Source: Branchiostoma lanceolatum
Taxonomy: Eukaryota > Chordata > Leptocardii > Amphioxiformes > Branchiostomatidae
DNA: 64,000 nucleotides
Direction: 5' to 3'
Assembly (NCBI RefSeq): GCF_035083965.1
Contig: NC_089730.1
Span: forward strand, 17,033,242 to 17,097,241
The notes under the pieces were generated by a model that saw only the letters and a program-made list of their open reading frames with translations, did not search any database and was not told the DNA's origin. Below, piece after piece: positions 17,669 to 28,484 of this stretch. The position numbers and the translations under genes were made by a program. Position 1 is the stretch's first letter; the number at the start of each line of letters is the position of its first letter.

Positions 17669-20600
17669 TCAGTGCAGGGTGATCTCCATGCCCTCAGAGT
17701 CAGAGCGGTTGCGCCCGTTGTGTCTCTTCCAGCCCCCGTTCATCAGGTCCTGGATGTGCTGCACGATCAGGTTGATGGCAACTGAGGGAAGAAGAAAGAA
17801 GAAGAGTTTTGAAAAGTCTTCCAATGTAGTAATTATGTACTGTAAATTCATATATCGTTGTGGTAATTTTATTTCCTGGTAGGAGGGGAAAGGGGGTTTT
17901 GGCAGTGTTTTTTAAGTTTTAGGTTGAAACAAATGTGTTCTAGAGTACTCAGCAGTAATAATGTGGAAAGGAATATTTGGGGTGTAGAGAGGTCTCTGTG
18001 AAAATAAAACAACTAAAAACCATTTCAGGATTTACAGTAATACAGGTACATTACATACAGGAGAAAAACAACTTATTCATTACACCTTTGGATACCTGGA
18101 TTTGTTTCTATTGCATACAGACTCGTGGAGTAAATGGAATTTTGCTTGGCCCAATCACATGGCATTTTCATTGGGATTAATGAAGGGATTTTCCTCAGAC
18201 AAATTAAACATTGGTTTTACTGGTCATGTCAAATCATGTCAAATGTCAAATTCCACAGACAGTGTTGATATACCACTACTAGAAGATTTGACAATACAAT
18301 AATTGGAAAAAGTGCAAGTATGTTGCAAAAATCACAATCTCAATATCAACGTTGTTTACCTTTGTTTTCTACTCCTCTTGGAATGATGACATCTGCATAC
18401 TTTTTTGTCTGTGGGAATGGAAGAAGGATCTAATATATCATCTTGCTTTAAAGACACATGCCTTAGATACATGTACAAGTCCACTCTAAGTCATTTTGAT
18501 AAAACTGGATGTCAGGGAGACAGTTTTTTATTTCTTGCCATAACTTGTGAACCAGTTTTGTATGTTCAGTACAAACTGTATAAGACAAGACTTATAGGTT
18601 TGATCCATTCACACCGGAACCGTGGTGGGTTCTTTAACATGCTCGAGGTGTGGTTCTTTAAAATGTGACCTCCAGCTTTACATCCCATCTGACAGAACAA
18701 AAACATACCTAACTAAAGCAAGGTACCCGTTTCGACCTGAGTCAAGTGTCAAGTGCCTTTCCTGAGGGTACAACATTGGCAACTATTAGGGATTCAAACC
18801 TTTAGATGTTCACCATTACACAAGTACGAAGGCCTTTGTTTTACTTACTGGCAGACAGAATTCCTCGAATGCTGGTTTGACGAATGTTGTGTACTGGACC
18901 AACACATTCTCCAGGTCTCTCCCTCTCTCATTGATGTCTCTCAATACTAGAAAGATAGACACAAGTAGTAAATTTAATTGTTGTTTTATTTACTCCCTGT
19001 AACTCTGTAAGTCTGACCTTTGCAGTGATAACATCTTTTTACTTACTTCCTACTACTCTACTGAAAGTGTATTCAAATAACTACAGAAACACAAGAACAC
19101 AAACATCAAGTCACGCCGGAAACAAAAACATGAGGCAACAAATCAAGTATCCCACCTCTTCTGGACAGTCTTGTGTCTGCGTCTGTGTCCACAAACAGCT
19201 TCATGTTGAAGAGGTCGCGGATGTTTCTGTAGTAGAAGACCAGGATCCCTTCAAACAGCACAACGTCAGCTGGGTAGATAGTTATGAACTCTCCCTCTCT
19301 CCTATAGTCGAGACAAGAAGTTAGGTTAGGTTAAGGTTTGCAGCTTTCTTGAGGCTATAAGGGCAGTGTGTTGTAATTTACTGTCTTGGGCACGGTATTG
19401 GAAGCAGAGCCCATCCCTCTCCTTCCACCACCTTTTACATCCCCAACCAAAGTCAGGTAACCATTTTTACACCAGGGTGGAGCGAGGAAAGTTATGGACC
19501 ACAATTTCTTGAAAACCCTGTCTACTATACGCTGTACCTGCAAGTATGTAACCCTGTAAAAATATCTAGGTGCCTACAGTCCAAAAATAGGTGCACAGCT
19601 TCAATTTTGGTGCACAAAAGTGCATGTGCACCTGATATTTCAGGCCCTGATTATCATCTGACACCAACCTGGCATGTGTGACGAAGTCATAGACTGGGAT
19701 GTGAACTGTCTGTCCTGAGATGATGTTTCTCAGCGTCTCCTCAATCAGGGCATTGTCAAAGGCATCTAGATACAAAACAACAACAGTTGAATGAAGACAT
19801 CAACCAACAGGTTTTTCATGATTAAAGAAAGGCTCAAACAAATTATTCTGTTGATGTTGGAGGCAGAATCACCAGCCAATCACATTGCTGCGTACAGTCA
19901 AGACACACTGTGATTGGCTGGTAGCTTTCCCTCCAACAGCAGGATGGGGAGTATCTGATTACCGGTAGCTGATGGCTGGCCAGCAGTAACACTGTGAGGA
20001 AGGACAGATTGCAGGCTTGTATGCCAGGGCGCTTGACACATACAAGCGGGGGGTCTAGCATGAGAGGATGTTCAGTGGATTCGTGTATCAAAACTTTCAT
20101 CCTCCTCATTTCAAAGATTGTCAGATTTTGAGCAACCTCTAAATTCAAGTGGCTCTTGAGTAAGGGATCTCACTAAAGACTAAGTTGTCACAAATATGCA
20201 GTGTCAATTCCTACTGTAAACTCAGAGCCATCCTATTGATTTTCAAACAGTATTTCTTCCCATTTTTCACCAGTAACTTTGCTTGTCATTAGCTATTTTT
20301 GGCCAAGCTGCATAGATCTTCCTGCTATTAATATATTAAGAAAAAGGTGGCCAGAAAATAAAAGAGGTACGCTTCTTCATTCTACGATGTCTATTGAATT
20401 TAATAACCTAAGAATTACCTGGATGGTCAAAGTTGAACTGCCCCTTAAAGGCCTTAGCCTTCTCCTCCGGTGTTAAGACTTTGTAGAAGGAGTCTTGGCT
20501 GAGGATGGCAACCTGGCGCTGCTTACAGTCCACCTCGTGTTGGCCCAGGAGCTCCATGATCCGCGCACAAACTGATGACTGGAGGGGCAGAACATGGGAG

Positions 20601-23570
20601 TGTACAAATAAGAAGTTAAGATTGACATTGTCTTTTTCAATGACATACGTAGCAGGTCTATGAATAAAATAAACAGGCTTCTCACCAGAATTCTTTTACA
20701 GCATCACATACAGAGGGTCAACTTTGCCTGGCGCAAGTCTACTCTCCAAGCAGAGGAGTGGGTCCAGCAGGTTTTTGACGTGTTTTTAGGTGTTTTTGTC
20801 GGGCTTTCTACTTTGTCATGTTTTTTTTGTCTAGCCAACCCACCATTGGTTATGGGTTGGCTAGACAAAAAAAAACCATGACAAAGTACAAAGCCCCACA
20901 AAAACGCCTAAAAACACGTCAAAAACCTGCCGGACTCACTCCTCTGCTTGGAGAGTAGCGCAAGTCATGCATATGGTGCCAAAGATATGATGACATTCTC
21001 CACCATAAATTTTACAACACCAACACAATATTTCCTGTATTTTGACAGACAAATTTTGTTTTCAATGTATTACAGCCTTATTCTTAAGTTAACTGTTAAT
21101 TTTTGAAAGACTGAGTTGAAGCATGGTGCTTTTTCTAATAGCTAGTAGTGCAATGAGGCTTCACTACACCTCACGTTTTCAGAAAGGTACACAGAGTCAC
21201 TCCCCCCGGTCATCTTTACTCTTCTTGATAAGTGCGTAGAGTAGGTTTGCAACCTTAGGCTTCAACTTACTTTGACCCCTAGATAACCCCATCAGGGGTA
21301 AAGTAGGGGCTAGGGCATAGGCCCAAAACATCTCTACTGTGGGAGACAACACAACTTGGCCAGGAAAATCTATATGTATCACTATCAGTACGGGCATAGA
21401 TGGTCTAGTATTTGAGTGGGTGGCTTCCCTAAGTGTGCTCCTGGGTTGGCTTGAGTAATTTTGGTTTGCATTAAAGCTCTCCCATGCATGGGGCTGCAGG
21501 TTTCAACGTTCAAGTCCCTATTCAAAAGGTTGCGGGCACACAAAATTAGTATATCTGAACATTACAGATTGAGGTTAACTGTAGAGATACAGGGAAAGAA
21601 AATTATATCTCATACTGATTGATTGAAATAACGTTATCAACCTTCAGCACACGGAAGTAGCTGTTTGGCTACCTTGGTTGCAAGGATACTAGTATGCATC
21701 AGGGGAAAGGTTAAACATTAACCCATTGAGTTCAGCACCTGCAAAACTGCATCGCTTTCGATGAATTCTTTAATTTTCAAATCCAGAATTTGATGATTTG
21801 CAAGGACATTATATAATGGCCTTGATTTAGAGATAGCATTTTACAGCGTGGGTCTTGTATTGTTGGATGTGTTGACTAAAGGTGGGGGGATATAAACAAG
21901 CTTTATGCTTTTATCTGTTCCTCTACCAAAGATTAACTTCGCAAAGCCTAATAAAAAATCAAGACAGTTTGAAAACTCATCTTACGAGTTTGGTACTCCT
22001 CTGTTAGGGTGAGGTGCAGCTAACTAAACAAATTTTAGGTACACAGGGCTCGAAATACATTTTTGGGTGAACTTGCACTGGTGCAGAGGGAAAAAATCAC
22101 AGTTGCACCAAAAAGAAATTACTTGCACACCTAACTTTTTGCGTATTCAGGAATTTATGTGAGTAAACTAAAACTTTAGTAGTAAAAGGGAATTAATTTC
22201 TACTGGTGGTAGCTTGCAGGTCCTCTTGAAATTACGTGCACCGCTCCAATTTACGTGCACATACTTGCATGTCATACTTGCACATGCAAGTGGTATTTCT
22301 AGCTCTGGTACAGGTACACGGGTTTAGGTAGAGGTCCGAACCTGTACCTGAACTAACTACTTTACTGACTGTGAAGAAACCTATACCTGGTACCTGAACT
22401 AACTACTCATTTGAACAATAATGGTACAAATAATGGCGCCTAAAGCTAAACTAAAGCAAATATTCTGAATCTAAAAATCTCCACTCAGATTGACATTTGT
22501 AACTTATATTTAACATGTTCCAATAATTTTTTCACATTTCCAGCTTTGGCAAACATCACAAAAGCAAACCATGTGAAGTCCCCTTGTTCAGTAGCCAAGC
22601 GAAACTCCCAGAATGGCTTACAACTCAATCTGTGAATGGGTGATAGGAAGTTTCATTCATTAATCAGTCCAATAGCTATAGTATTATCACTGCATATTGA
22701 AATGCAGTGTAATATGGTAGGTTCAACTTATTTCCTTTCATTTATTTATCCATACAGGGAAAAGTACACTTAGGCAACAAGCCTGTTTTTCAACTTATTA
22801 TGCACAAAATGGTAAAAATACTAACCTTTTAAAATGTTTTGATCAGTCAGATTCCACAATAATACGTATCTTTAAAATGTTGTAAATTAACAACTTTTGG
22901 TACAAAACCATTTTTGAAGGGATGAGGATATATTTTGAGAAGAAACATGCAAATTAACAACCAGGCAAAAAACACATCATTTTACAATAATCTTGATGAT
23001 TTTGCAATATTCTGCAAGCCACACTTCTTACAGTGTCATCACACAATATTGCATGGCATGCATGTTTCCTAACATATCATATCAAGACCAATGATGTAAT
23101 CAGTATGGAGATACTGTAACAGTGCCAAGGACCAACCTTGCAACTCTAACCAGCTGCGCGCACTTTAAAGATATCACGTTACAGCATTTCATAAACGTGT
23201 CTAAAAACATGCTGCATTGCGTAAAAATGTATCCAAGTGGTTGGGACAATCGTCAAATGCATTTAATTTCCTCTAGATGGTTGCTAAAGAAGTCGTGACT
23301 GCTTTGGTATGCATGTTCCAAAAACAAACGCATTGTTTTACCCGCCAAAACAAAGCCATTTGTCGCCGTGCGCGCCACATGGCCAGTCCTAAGTAAACAA
23401 CACGTTTACCCAACGCCAAGTCCACCTGTCCCCGTGAATCCTTCAAGAACTTCTTAACATATCTCTACCTTTCCCGAGGCAGTGCCGCCAGCCACTCCGA
23501 TGATGAACGGCTTGCGATGGAGGCCGTTTTTCACTCCGTTCCTGGTGCCCACACCATTGCAGCCCGCCAT
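17669..23570 (-). CDS. Uridine-cytidine kinase (UCK1/UCK2 type)
   Basis: Seven minus-strand exons: 23469-23570, 20419-20578, 19669-19765, 19156-19301, 18849-18946, 18360-18408, 17669-17781. They total 765 nt, giving 254 residues (human UCK2 is 261). The enzyme phosphorylates uridine and cytidine in pyrimidine salvage. Visible features are the P-loop [12 protein letters not shown] split across exons 1 and 2, [98 protein letters not shown] and [13 protein letters not shown]. All phases agree. Intron 1 is 2.9 kb and carries two foldback MITEs. It is head to head with TMCO1. UCK1 and UCK2 cannot be separated by eye, so no symbol is given; the neighbour favours a UCK2-like origin. Confidence 0.96.
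17838..18039. mobile_element. TACTGTAAAT-family MITE in UCK intron 6
   Basis: It starts TACTGTAAATTCATA and ends GATTTACAGTA and carries the GGGGAAAGGGGGTTTTGGCA-like interior of older copies. It is more decayed than the copies at 12262 and 43425. Confidence 0.6.
18590..18800. repeat. SINE-like remnant in UCK intron 5
   Basis: TAGGTTTGATCCATTCACACC resembles the piece at 7645 in NDOR1 intron 5. The downstream GTACCCGTTTCGACCTGAGT and TGCCTTTCCTGAGGGTACAAC resemble the SINE tail seen at 29645 and 42062. Ends are approximate. Confidence 0.45.
19336..19500. repeat. Dispersed repeat shared with 10571-10740
   Basis: CTTGAGGCTATAAGGGCAGT, GGGCACGGTATTGGAAGC, GAGCCCATCCCTCTCCTTCC and CCAACCAAAGTCAGGTAACC match the NDOR1 intron 10 copy. 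Just right of it (19565-19650) is a remnant of the hAT-like element described at 22045. Confidence 0.6.
20739..20958. mobile_element. Near-palindromic foldback element in UCK intron 1
   Basis: Two arms of about 100 bp, starting CTACTCTCCAAGCAGAGGAG and ending CTCCTCTGCTTGGAGAGTAG, meet at a 13-bp centre (about 20843-20855). The inner parts GTCTAGCCAACCCA and TGGGTTGGCTAGAC are exact. Only a few mismatches separate the arms. It is a non-coding MITE, whose transcript would form a long hairpin. Confidence 0.85.
22045..22308. mobile_element. hAT-like MITE in UCK intron 1
   Basis: Ends CAGGGCTCGAAATAC and GGTATTTCTAGCTCTG are imperfect inverted repeats of the CAGGGCTCGAAA style common in hAT elements. 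Inner TTGCACTGGTGCA and GTGCACATACTTGCA continue the foldback. A clean 8-bp target duplication could not be found because both flanks carry GGTACA repeats. Confidence 0.55.
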
Positions 23571-24049
23571 CTTGTCCAATATGAGCGATAGTTCCCGCAA
23601 GCCCAGTTAGGCCTTATCTGATTGGTCAAATTCTTGAAATCTGATGAGCTGATCGGTACTACTGAAGTAGACCTCATCTGATTGGTCAAATTATATAATC
23701 AATACTGTGTTGGGATTGGTCTAGACAGCGCAACTCTCAGGACTCCTTGGTAGCTGTCGCATGATTCGAACAGGGAGTGCCAATTTTTCTTGCAGCTATA
23801 AAACTTTATAGAAACACTTTCACCCGTATAGATAAAGTAATGATATGTCAGTAAAGCTTTTCAATACCGTTTTACGCAAAGAAAAATAGATTAGATTTAT
23901 TTATGAGTATATTTTTCGACAAAAAAATTGCATTTAGCTGGCATTTTTTTAAATCTACACAAGGCATCGCAATTTCTACATATAAGATCGAATGTGAGTT
24001 TCTTGCAGCCGGCATTTCTGAGCGAAGCTGGCACGAAACGTCAAAGAAA
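23571..24049. promoter_or_regulatory. Bidirectional promoter of UCK and TMCO1 with three CCAAT boxes
   Basis: Only 479 bp separate the two divergent start codons. Three inverted CCAAT boxes (ATTGG) sit at 23621-23625, 23681-23685 and 23715-23719. The first two are within a direct repeat reading CTGATTGGTCAAATT. Clustered CCAAT boxes are the usual NF-Y arrangement in bidirectional housekeeping promoters. No TATA box was seen at a sensible position. Confidence 0.75.
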
Positions 24050-26730
24050 ATGCTTGCCGATACGCTTCTTATAGTTTTCATATCCATATGCACAGCCTTG
24101 TTGGCTGAAGGTAAGATGGTAGTAACTTTTTTGTGAATTCAGCGTTTCCAAAAGCCGATAATTTACATGTATATGGCCATAATATGGGTATGAATACCAC
24201 ATGTGTAGTGGGAGGGGGGTATGGTTCCTCACAATCAAAAATTGTTAGTTAAAACACATAATTATTTGTGGAATATGATATGCAGAACACTATGGAACTC
24301 ACGTATTCTATAGCTTAATATAGTGCACTGGTATACATTGAAAGATGAACAAATAATGCAAATATTTGTATGACTATGAGCTTTTTTTCAGGTGGTCATT
24401 ATTTTTATGTGTTCATTAATATGTTTGTTGCCTATAATCCCCATTCATATCCAGGCATCACATGGCTTCTGGTGTACAGAACAGAGAAGTACCAAAAACT
24501 CAAGTCAGAAGTGGAAAAACAGAGCAAGAAATGTAAGTTGTACGACAAAGATTCATAACTGTTTCAAGGTTTTGTGTGCTTTTTAATTCAAGTCGAAGTT
24601 CAGTATATAATTGAAGAAAAATATTACTGTCATAATTGAATACAGATTGTATGATTATTCTGACCTTCCCTTATGTTTTCCCAGTGGAAAAGAGAAAGGA
24701 AGCCATAGGTGAAGCAATCGACAAAACACAGAAAAGGAAGCTAGGTAAAGACTAATGTGGTTAATAAGCTAGTTTGGAGTTGCTACTACGCATGTGCAGT
24801 GTCAAAGGTGAAGGCCCTCGGCTTGCCAACAGTGCCCGTCTCGACATTACCTAGATTTGCATAACAACGCCCCGACGGGTTTTGTTTACGTTTCGGGGGC
24901 CTTCGCCTTTGATACTACACATGCGTAGTACTTAGCAACTCCGAACTAGCTTATTAGATAAAGTCTCATTATTGTATTATCTTTCTTGCTACATCTTTAT
25001 TAGAATATAGGTGGTCTTAGTGTAATGCATTTGAAAAGTTTTCAATATATACTAAATCATGTTAGTAATGTAATATACTTTTTATTTATTTCAGAAAAAC
25101 AGGAGGAAAAGTTGAAGAACAACAACAGAGACTTGTCCCTGGTATGTCAGACTTCATAATGTTTGAAATATAGAGAAGACACACAATGTAGTAGTTTTTC
25201 TGTTGCTAAATGTAGTTCAAAGCTTCCTATTGATAGGTGTTGTAAAGTGTGAAAACACCATAGGCTATTGAAAATTGTTTGAATGAGTTTCCAATCTTTA
25301 CAAATGTTTTTAACATGAGAATTTATTTTTATTGTCCCAGGTGAAGATGAAGTCCATGTTCGCCATTGGGTTTTGCTTCACTGCCCTTATGAGCATGTTC
25401 AACTCCATGTGAGTAATCTCTGACTTCTTCAGCATCATTGTTCTTGTCCCTTGTTGACTACTCTGTCTGTTAATTGCTCTGTACAAATATGAAATGTTAG
25501 AATAAAGAAATAACACTGGTACAATTGTTTTTAGAAAATTAAATGTATGAAATGTTAATGTTGCATTGCATGAAAAGATGGCACTTTGGCAGTGCTTCTA
25601 AAGATAGGATGATATGTACTTGTACATGTAGTACCAAAAAGGAACACACTCTGGTTAATTTGAAAGCTTACCTGTATCATCATTTGGTTTGATTTAATTT
25701 ATTTACTAGTACATGTACCTGTATCATTGTAAATGACCTTGGTTTGGTAAGGTTAGCAGACATGGGCTCCACCTCCCAATACTGTGCCAGAGACATGCTG
25801 GATGACAAAACACTGCCTCTTCAGCCTCATTAACAAGGCTACAGGACCTTTACCTTACCTTTTTAAGAAACTTTGTTGTGCTTTCTTCCAGATTTGATGG
25901 GCGTGTGGTTGCCAAGCTGCCCTTCCTGCCCTTCTCCCTGCTGCAGGGACTGTCCCACCGTAACCTGATGGGGGAGGACTACACGGACTGCTCCTTCATC
26001 TTCCTGTACATCCTGTGCACCATGTCTATCAGACAGGTCTGCTTACAGGTTTATTACTCTCGTGTTTGGAGGTTTTGTTTTCAGTGTGTCTGTTTGCTTG
26101 TGTGTCCGATGTAATCTAAACCAAGTCTTAGCTTTGCAAATAAGAGAAAAATGAAAGCACCAGATCTGATTTTAGATTATTGAAGACTTGTTTGATATCA
26201 ATCATGTTTTTAGGTAAACTTTGGTCATTGTTCAAAGGAGAAAGCTCCTAGCATGTGAATAGTTCTTGTCTGGACCATGCTTTATACATGGCGTCCGGAC
26301 ATGTTTTGTTTACGTCTCTGGGGCCTTCAACTTTGACATGTTACCCACAATGCATCACACTATGTATCCGCACTTAGAAGAGGGTCTGCATGGGGGGTTC
26401 CCGACAACGCTTTATGCTGAATTAAGAACCCCCTACGTATTATGGTAAAATCAAGGAAGGCGATTACGCAAAATTTGGTTGCCTCGCTACGAATTACGGG
26501 ACTAAGATGGCTTTAACCTAGGAATTACGGGAAATGAAAATAGGCTGCCTACGCCTTACGGAAAAGAGCATGCAGACCCTCTTGGAACCATGAACAAACT
26601 TATTCACATGATCTTTTTTCTCGTCCTCGTCGTACAGAACATCCAGAAGATGCTTGGATTCGCTCCATCACGAGCAGCCAACAAGCAAGCAGGAGGGTTC
26701 CTGGGCCCCCCTCCCCAACCTCCCAAGTAG
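24050..26730 (+). CDS. TMCO1: Transmembrane and coiled-coil domains protein 1
   Basis: Seven exons: 24050-24110, 24455-24532, 24685-24744, 25095-25141, 25341-25408, 25892-26036, 26638-26730. They total 552 nt, giving 183 residues (human 188). TMCO1 is an ER membrane protein of the Oxa1/EMC3/GET1 superfamily, described as a calcium-load-activated channel and a subunit of the multipass translocon. Visible parts are the first membrane helix (MLADTLLIVFISICTALLAE), the coiled coil with VEKQSKKLEKRKEAIGEA and EEKLKNNNRDLS, then MKSMFAIGFCFTALMSMFN, IFDGRVVAKLPF, the QGLSHRNLMGEDYTDCSFIF block and the tail GGFLGPPPQPPK. All splice phases agree. The frame is open upstream of the chosen ATG, but the conserved family start is at MLADTLL. 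Introns 3 and 6 carry MITEs. Confidence 0.97.
24762..24956. mobile_element. Foldback MITE in TMCO1 intron 3
   Basis: The 195-bp element begins TAATAAGCTAGTTTGGAGTT and ends AACTCCGAACTAGCTTATTA. Arms of about 55 bp match with few differences (ACTACGCATGTGCAGTGTCA against TGATACTACACATGCGTAGT). It starts 17 bp after the exon 3 donor. Decayed relatives of one arm (TTTTGTTTACGT, GGGGCCTTCAACTTTGAC) lie at 26290-26345 and 36505-36580. Confidence 0.8.
26378..26583. mobile_element. MITE, GAGGGTCTGCATG family, copy 2
   Basis: The exact inverted ends AAGAGGGTCTGCATG and CATGCAGACCCTCTT enclose a 206-bp element in TMCO1 intron 6, 54 bp before the last exon. The interior has several TACGGGA/TTACGG motifs on both arms and matches the copy at 420-624 in inverse orientation. 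No target duplication could be fixed. Confidence 0.75.
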
Positions 26731-28430
26731 AGATCATCATCATCATTGGCCCGTGGGATGACCAGCTGCTTGCCTGGATCACATTTTAATTATGTAGCTG
26801 CATGCTTTCAATGACTCAGCTGCCAAAGTTTTTTTTTTGTGGATTCTAATTTTTTATTTTACACAAATGTAACTGTATTTCAAGTACAAATCTAAAATAG
26901 AGTACTATCTATGCATACGACATGTGACAATTTCTTTGTCATTATTAAAATTGTCCTATGTCAATATATTGTTTGTTTGTTGTTTTAACAGTGAAGTTAA
27001 AAAAGGTTTTAAAGAAAACAAAGTGCAGGATGAGAGAAGCCTAAAATGGCGTATGCTGAGGCCTCCCCCTTTAATCTTATCAATGCTTATCACAGTACTA
27101 ATGAGAATATTCTCAGATGAATTAAAAGAATGTAGATATAATAAAAATCTAATACAGTTCAATGGACCTCAAAATTTGAAATTGAATTTCAAATTAGAAT
27201 TCTTTCAAGTCTGATAACAAAATATAAGTACATGTAATACATGTAAGTTACTCCACTCATTTACCTTAAAAGAAAATAGGGTATGCAAATTGAAAGAATC
27301 TGCAAGGACAAGTAACCTGAGGAGGTAAAATATTAAGAAAATTCATACCACACATGATTATATAATGTATTCATATATATATATATAAATAAGACCATTT
27401 TGGAAACCCCACTTCCTGCTGGCAGATGTCTGGGACAATGGGCAAATCAAGCAAGGAGAAAGCAACATCATTACCATCACAATGCATACTTGTATGCATC
27501 ACTGTGTCCAGGCAATGTTGCCATAGCAATGATGTTGCTACCCATAGTGCCTGCAGCTCTCAGCATGCAATAGGATCTGTGAAAAATTTCATGGAGAAGA
27601 CTTTGATAAAAATCCAACTTGATGTGATTTTCTGCAGAAAGATGCAGACACTCAATTGGTGCCATGTTGACAAAAAAAATGAATTATTTTGAATGTACTT
27701 CTTGTCTCACTTGAATCTTTGCCAAGTTTGTTTTTTCAAGAAGTTTGAAATGAAGTTGTACATCTGTATAGATTCATGAGTTCTGCATACTTTGAATGAA
27801 TATAGCTATTTATTACATAACATTTCTGTCCATTGTACAATTTGTGCACATTTCTATGTGCAATCAAGGAGATTAAATTAACCTCCTTGGTGCAATGAAA
27901 TGAAATTTGAAAAGCATCTTGAACTCATGAAGTTCGTCCTTATTATTCTTTTAGGACATAGATCTATGTTCATAATCAAAGATGAACTTGCCCAAAGTCA
28001 CAACATAACGTCCATTTGTGTCACTGTTCGCAGCCTTGTTTTACCAAGGAGGTTTAGAATAACATCGTTTATTCAGACTCTATCGTCTGTTTAAAGTTTT
28101 ACAACGTTATTGGCCTTCATGAATTAAGTGTCTGCCAGTCCTTCTAGATTCGCCGTTAAGCGTTGCCAGGTCCCCCACTCCCATGATCTCCTACATGTAT
28201 GCCTCTACTATTATATAAAGAAAAAGAAAACAAAATTAGGATTTCAGATCTTTGACAACATTTTTATTTAGTAAATCTAACTTTGCTTCCTTCAAGAAGA
28301 CTCTTTTGTGCAGTTCACATTTGATCTCGTAGGGTTATGAAATTTAAACACCCTTGTCATGAAGCTTTATTAAAAGAGTAACACAAACACGACAAAGGAT
28401 TTACTTTGGCCTAGACCTCCACGTTCTTGT
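26731..28430. other. TMCO1 3' region and spacer to DAXX
   Basis: AT-rich sequence after the TMCO1 stop, with an (AT)n tract near 27375 and a partial copy (27470-27600) of the transposon at 15800. No frame with recognisable similarity was found. Confidence 0.45.
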
Positions 28431-28484
28431 CCAATCAGAGCACACTATCTCCGTGACGTCACAGGGCGAAGGTTACAGAACAGG
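28431..28484 (+). promoter_or_regulatory. DAXX proximal promoter: CCAAT box and palindromic CRE
   Basis: CCAATCAG at 28431-28438 is followed by a full cAMP-response-type palindrome TGACGTCA at 28454-28461, 23 bp before the DAXX start codon. CREB/ATF family factors bind such sites. The transcription start must be very close to, or within, this interval, unless an upstream exon exists. Confidence 0.65.
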
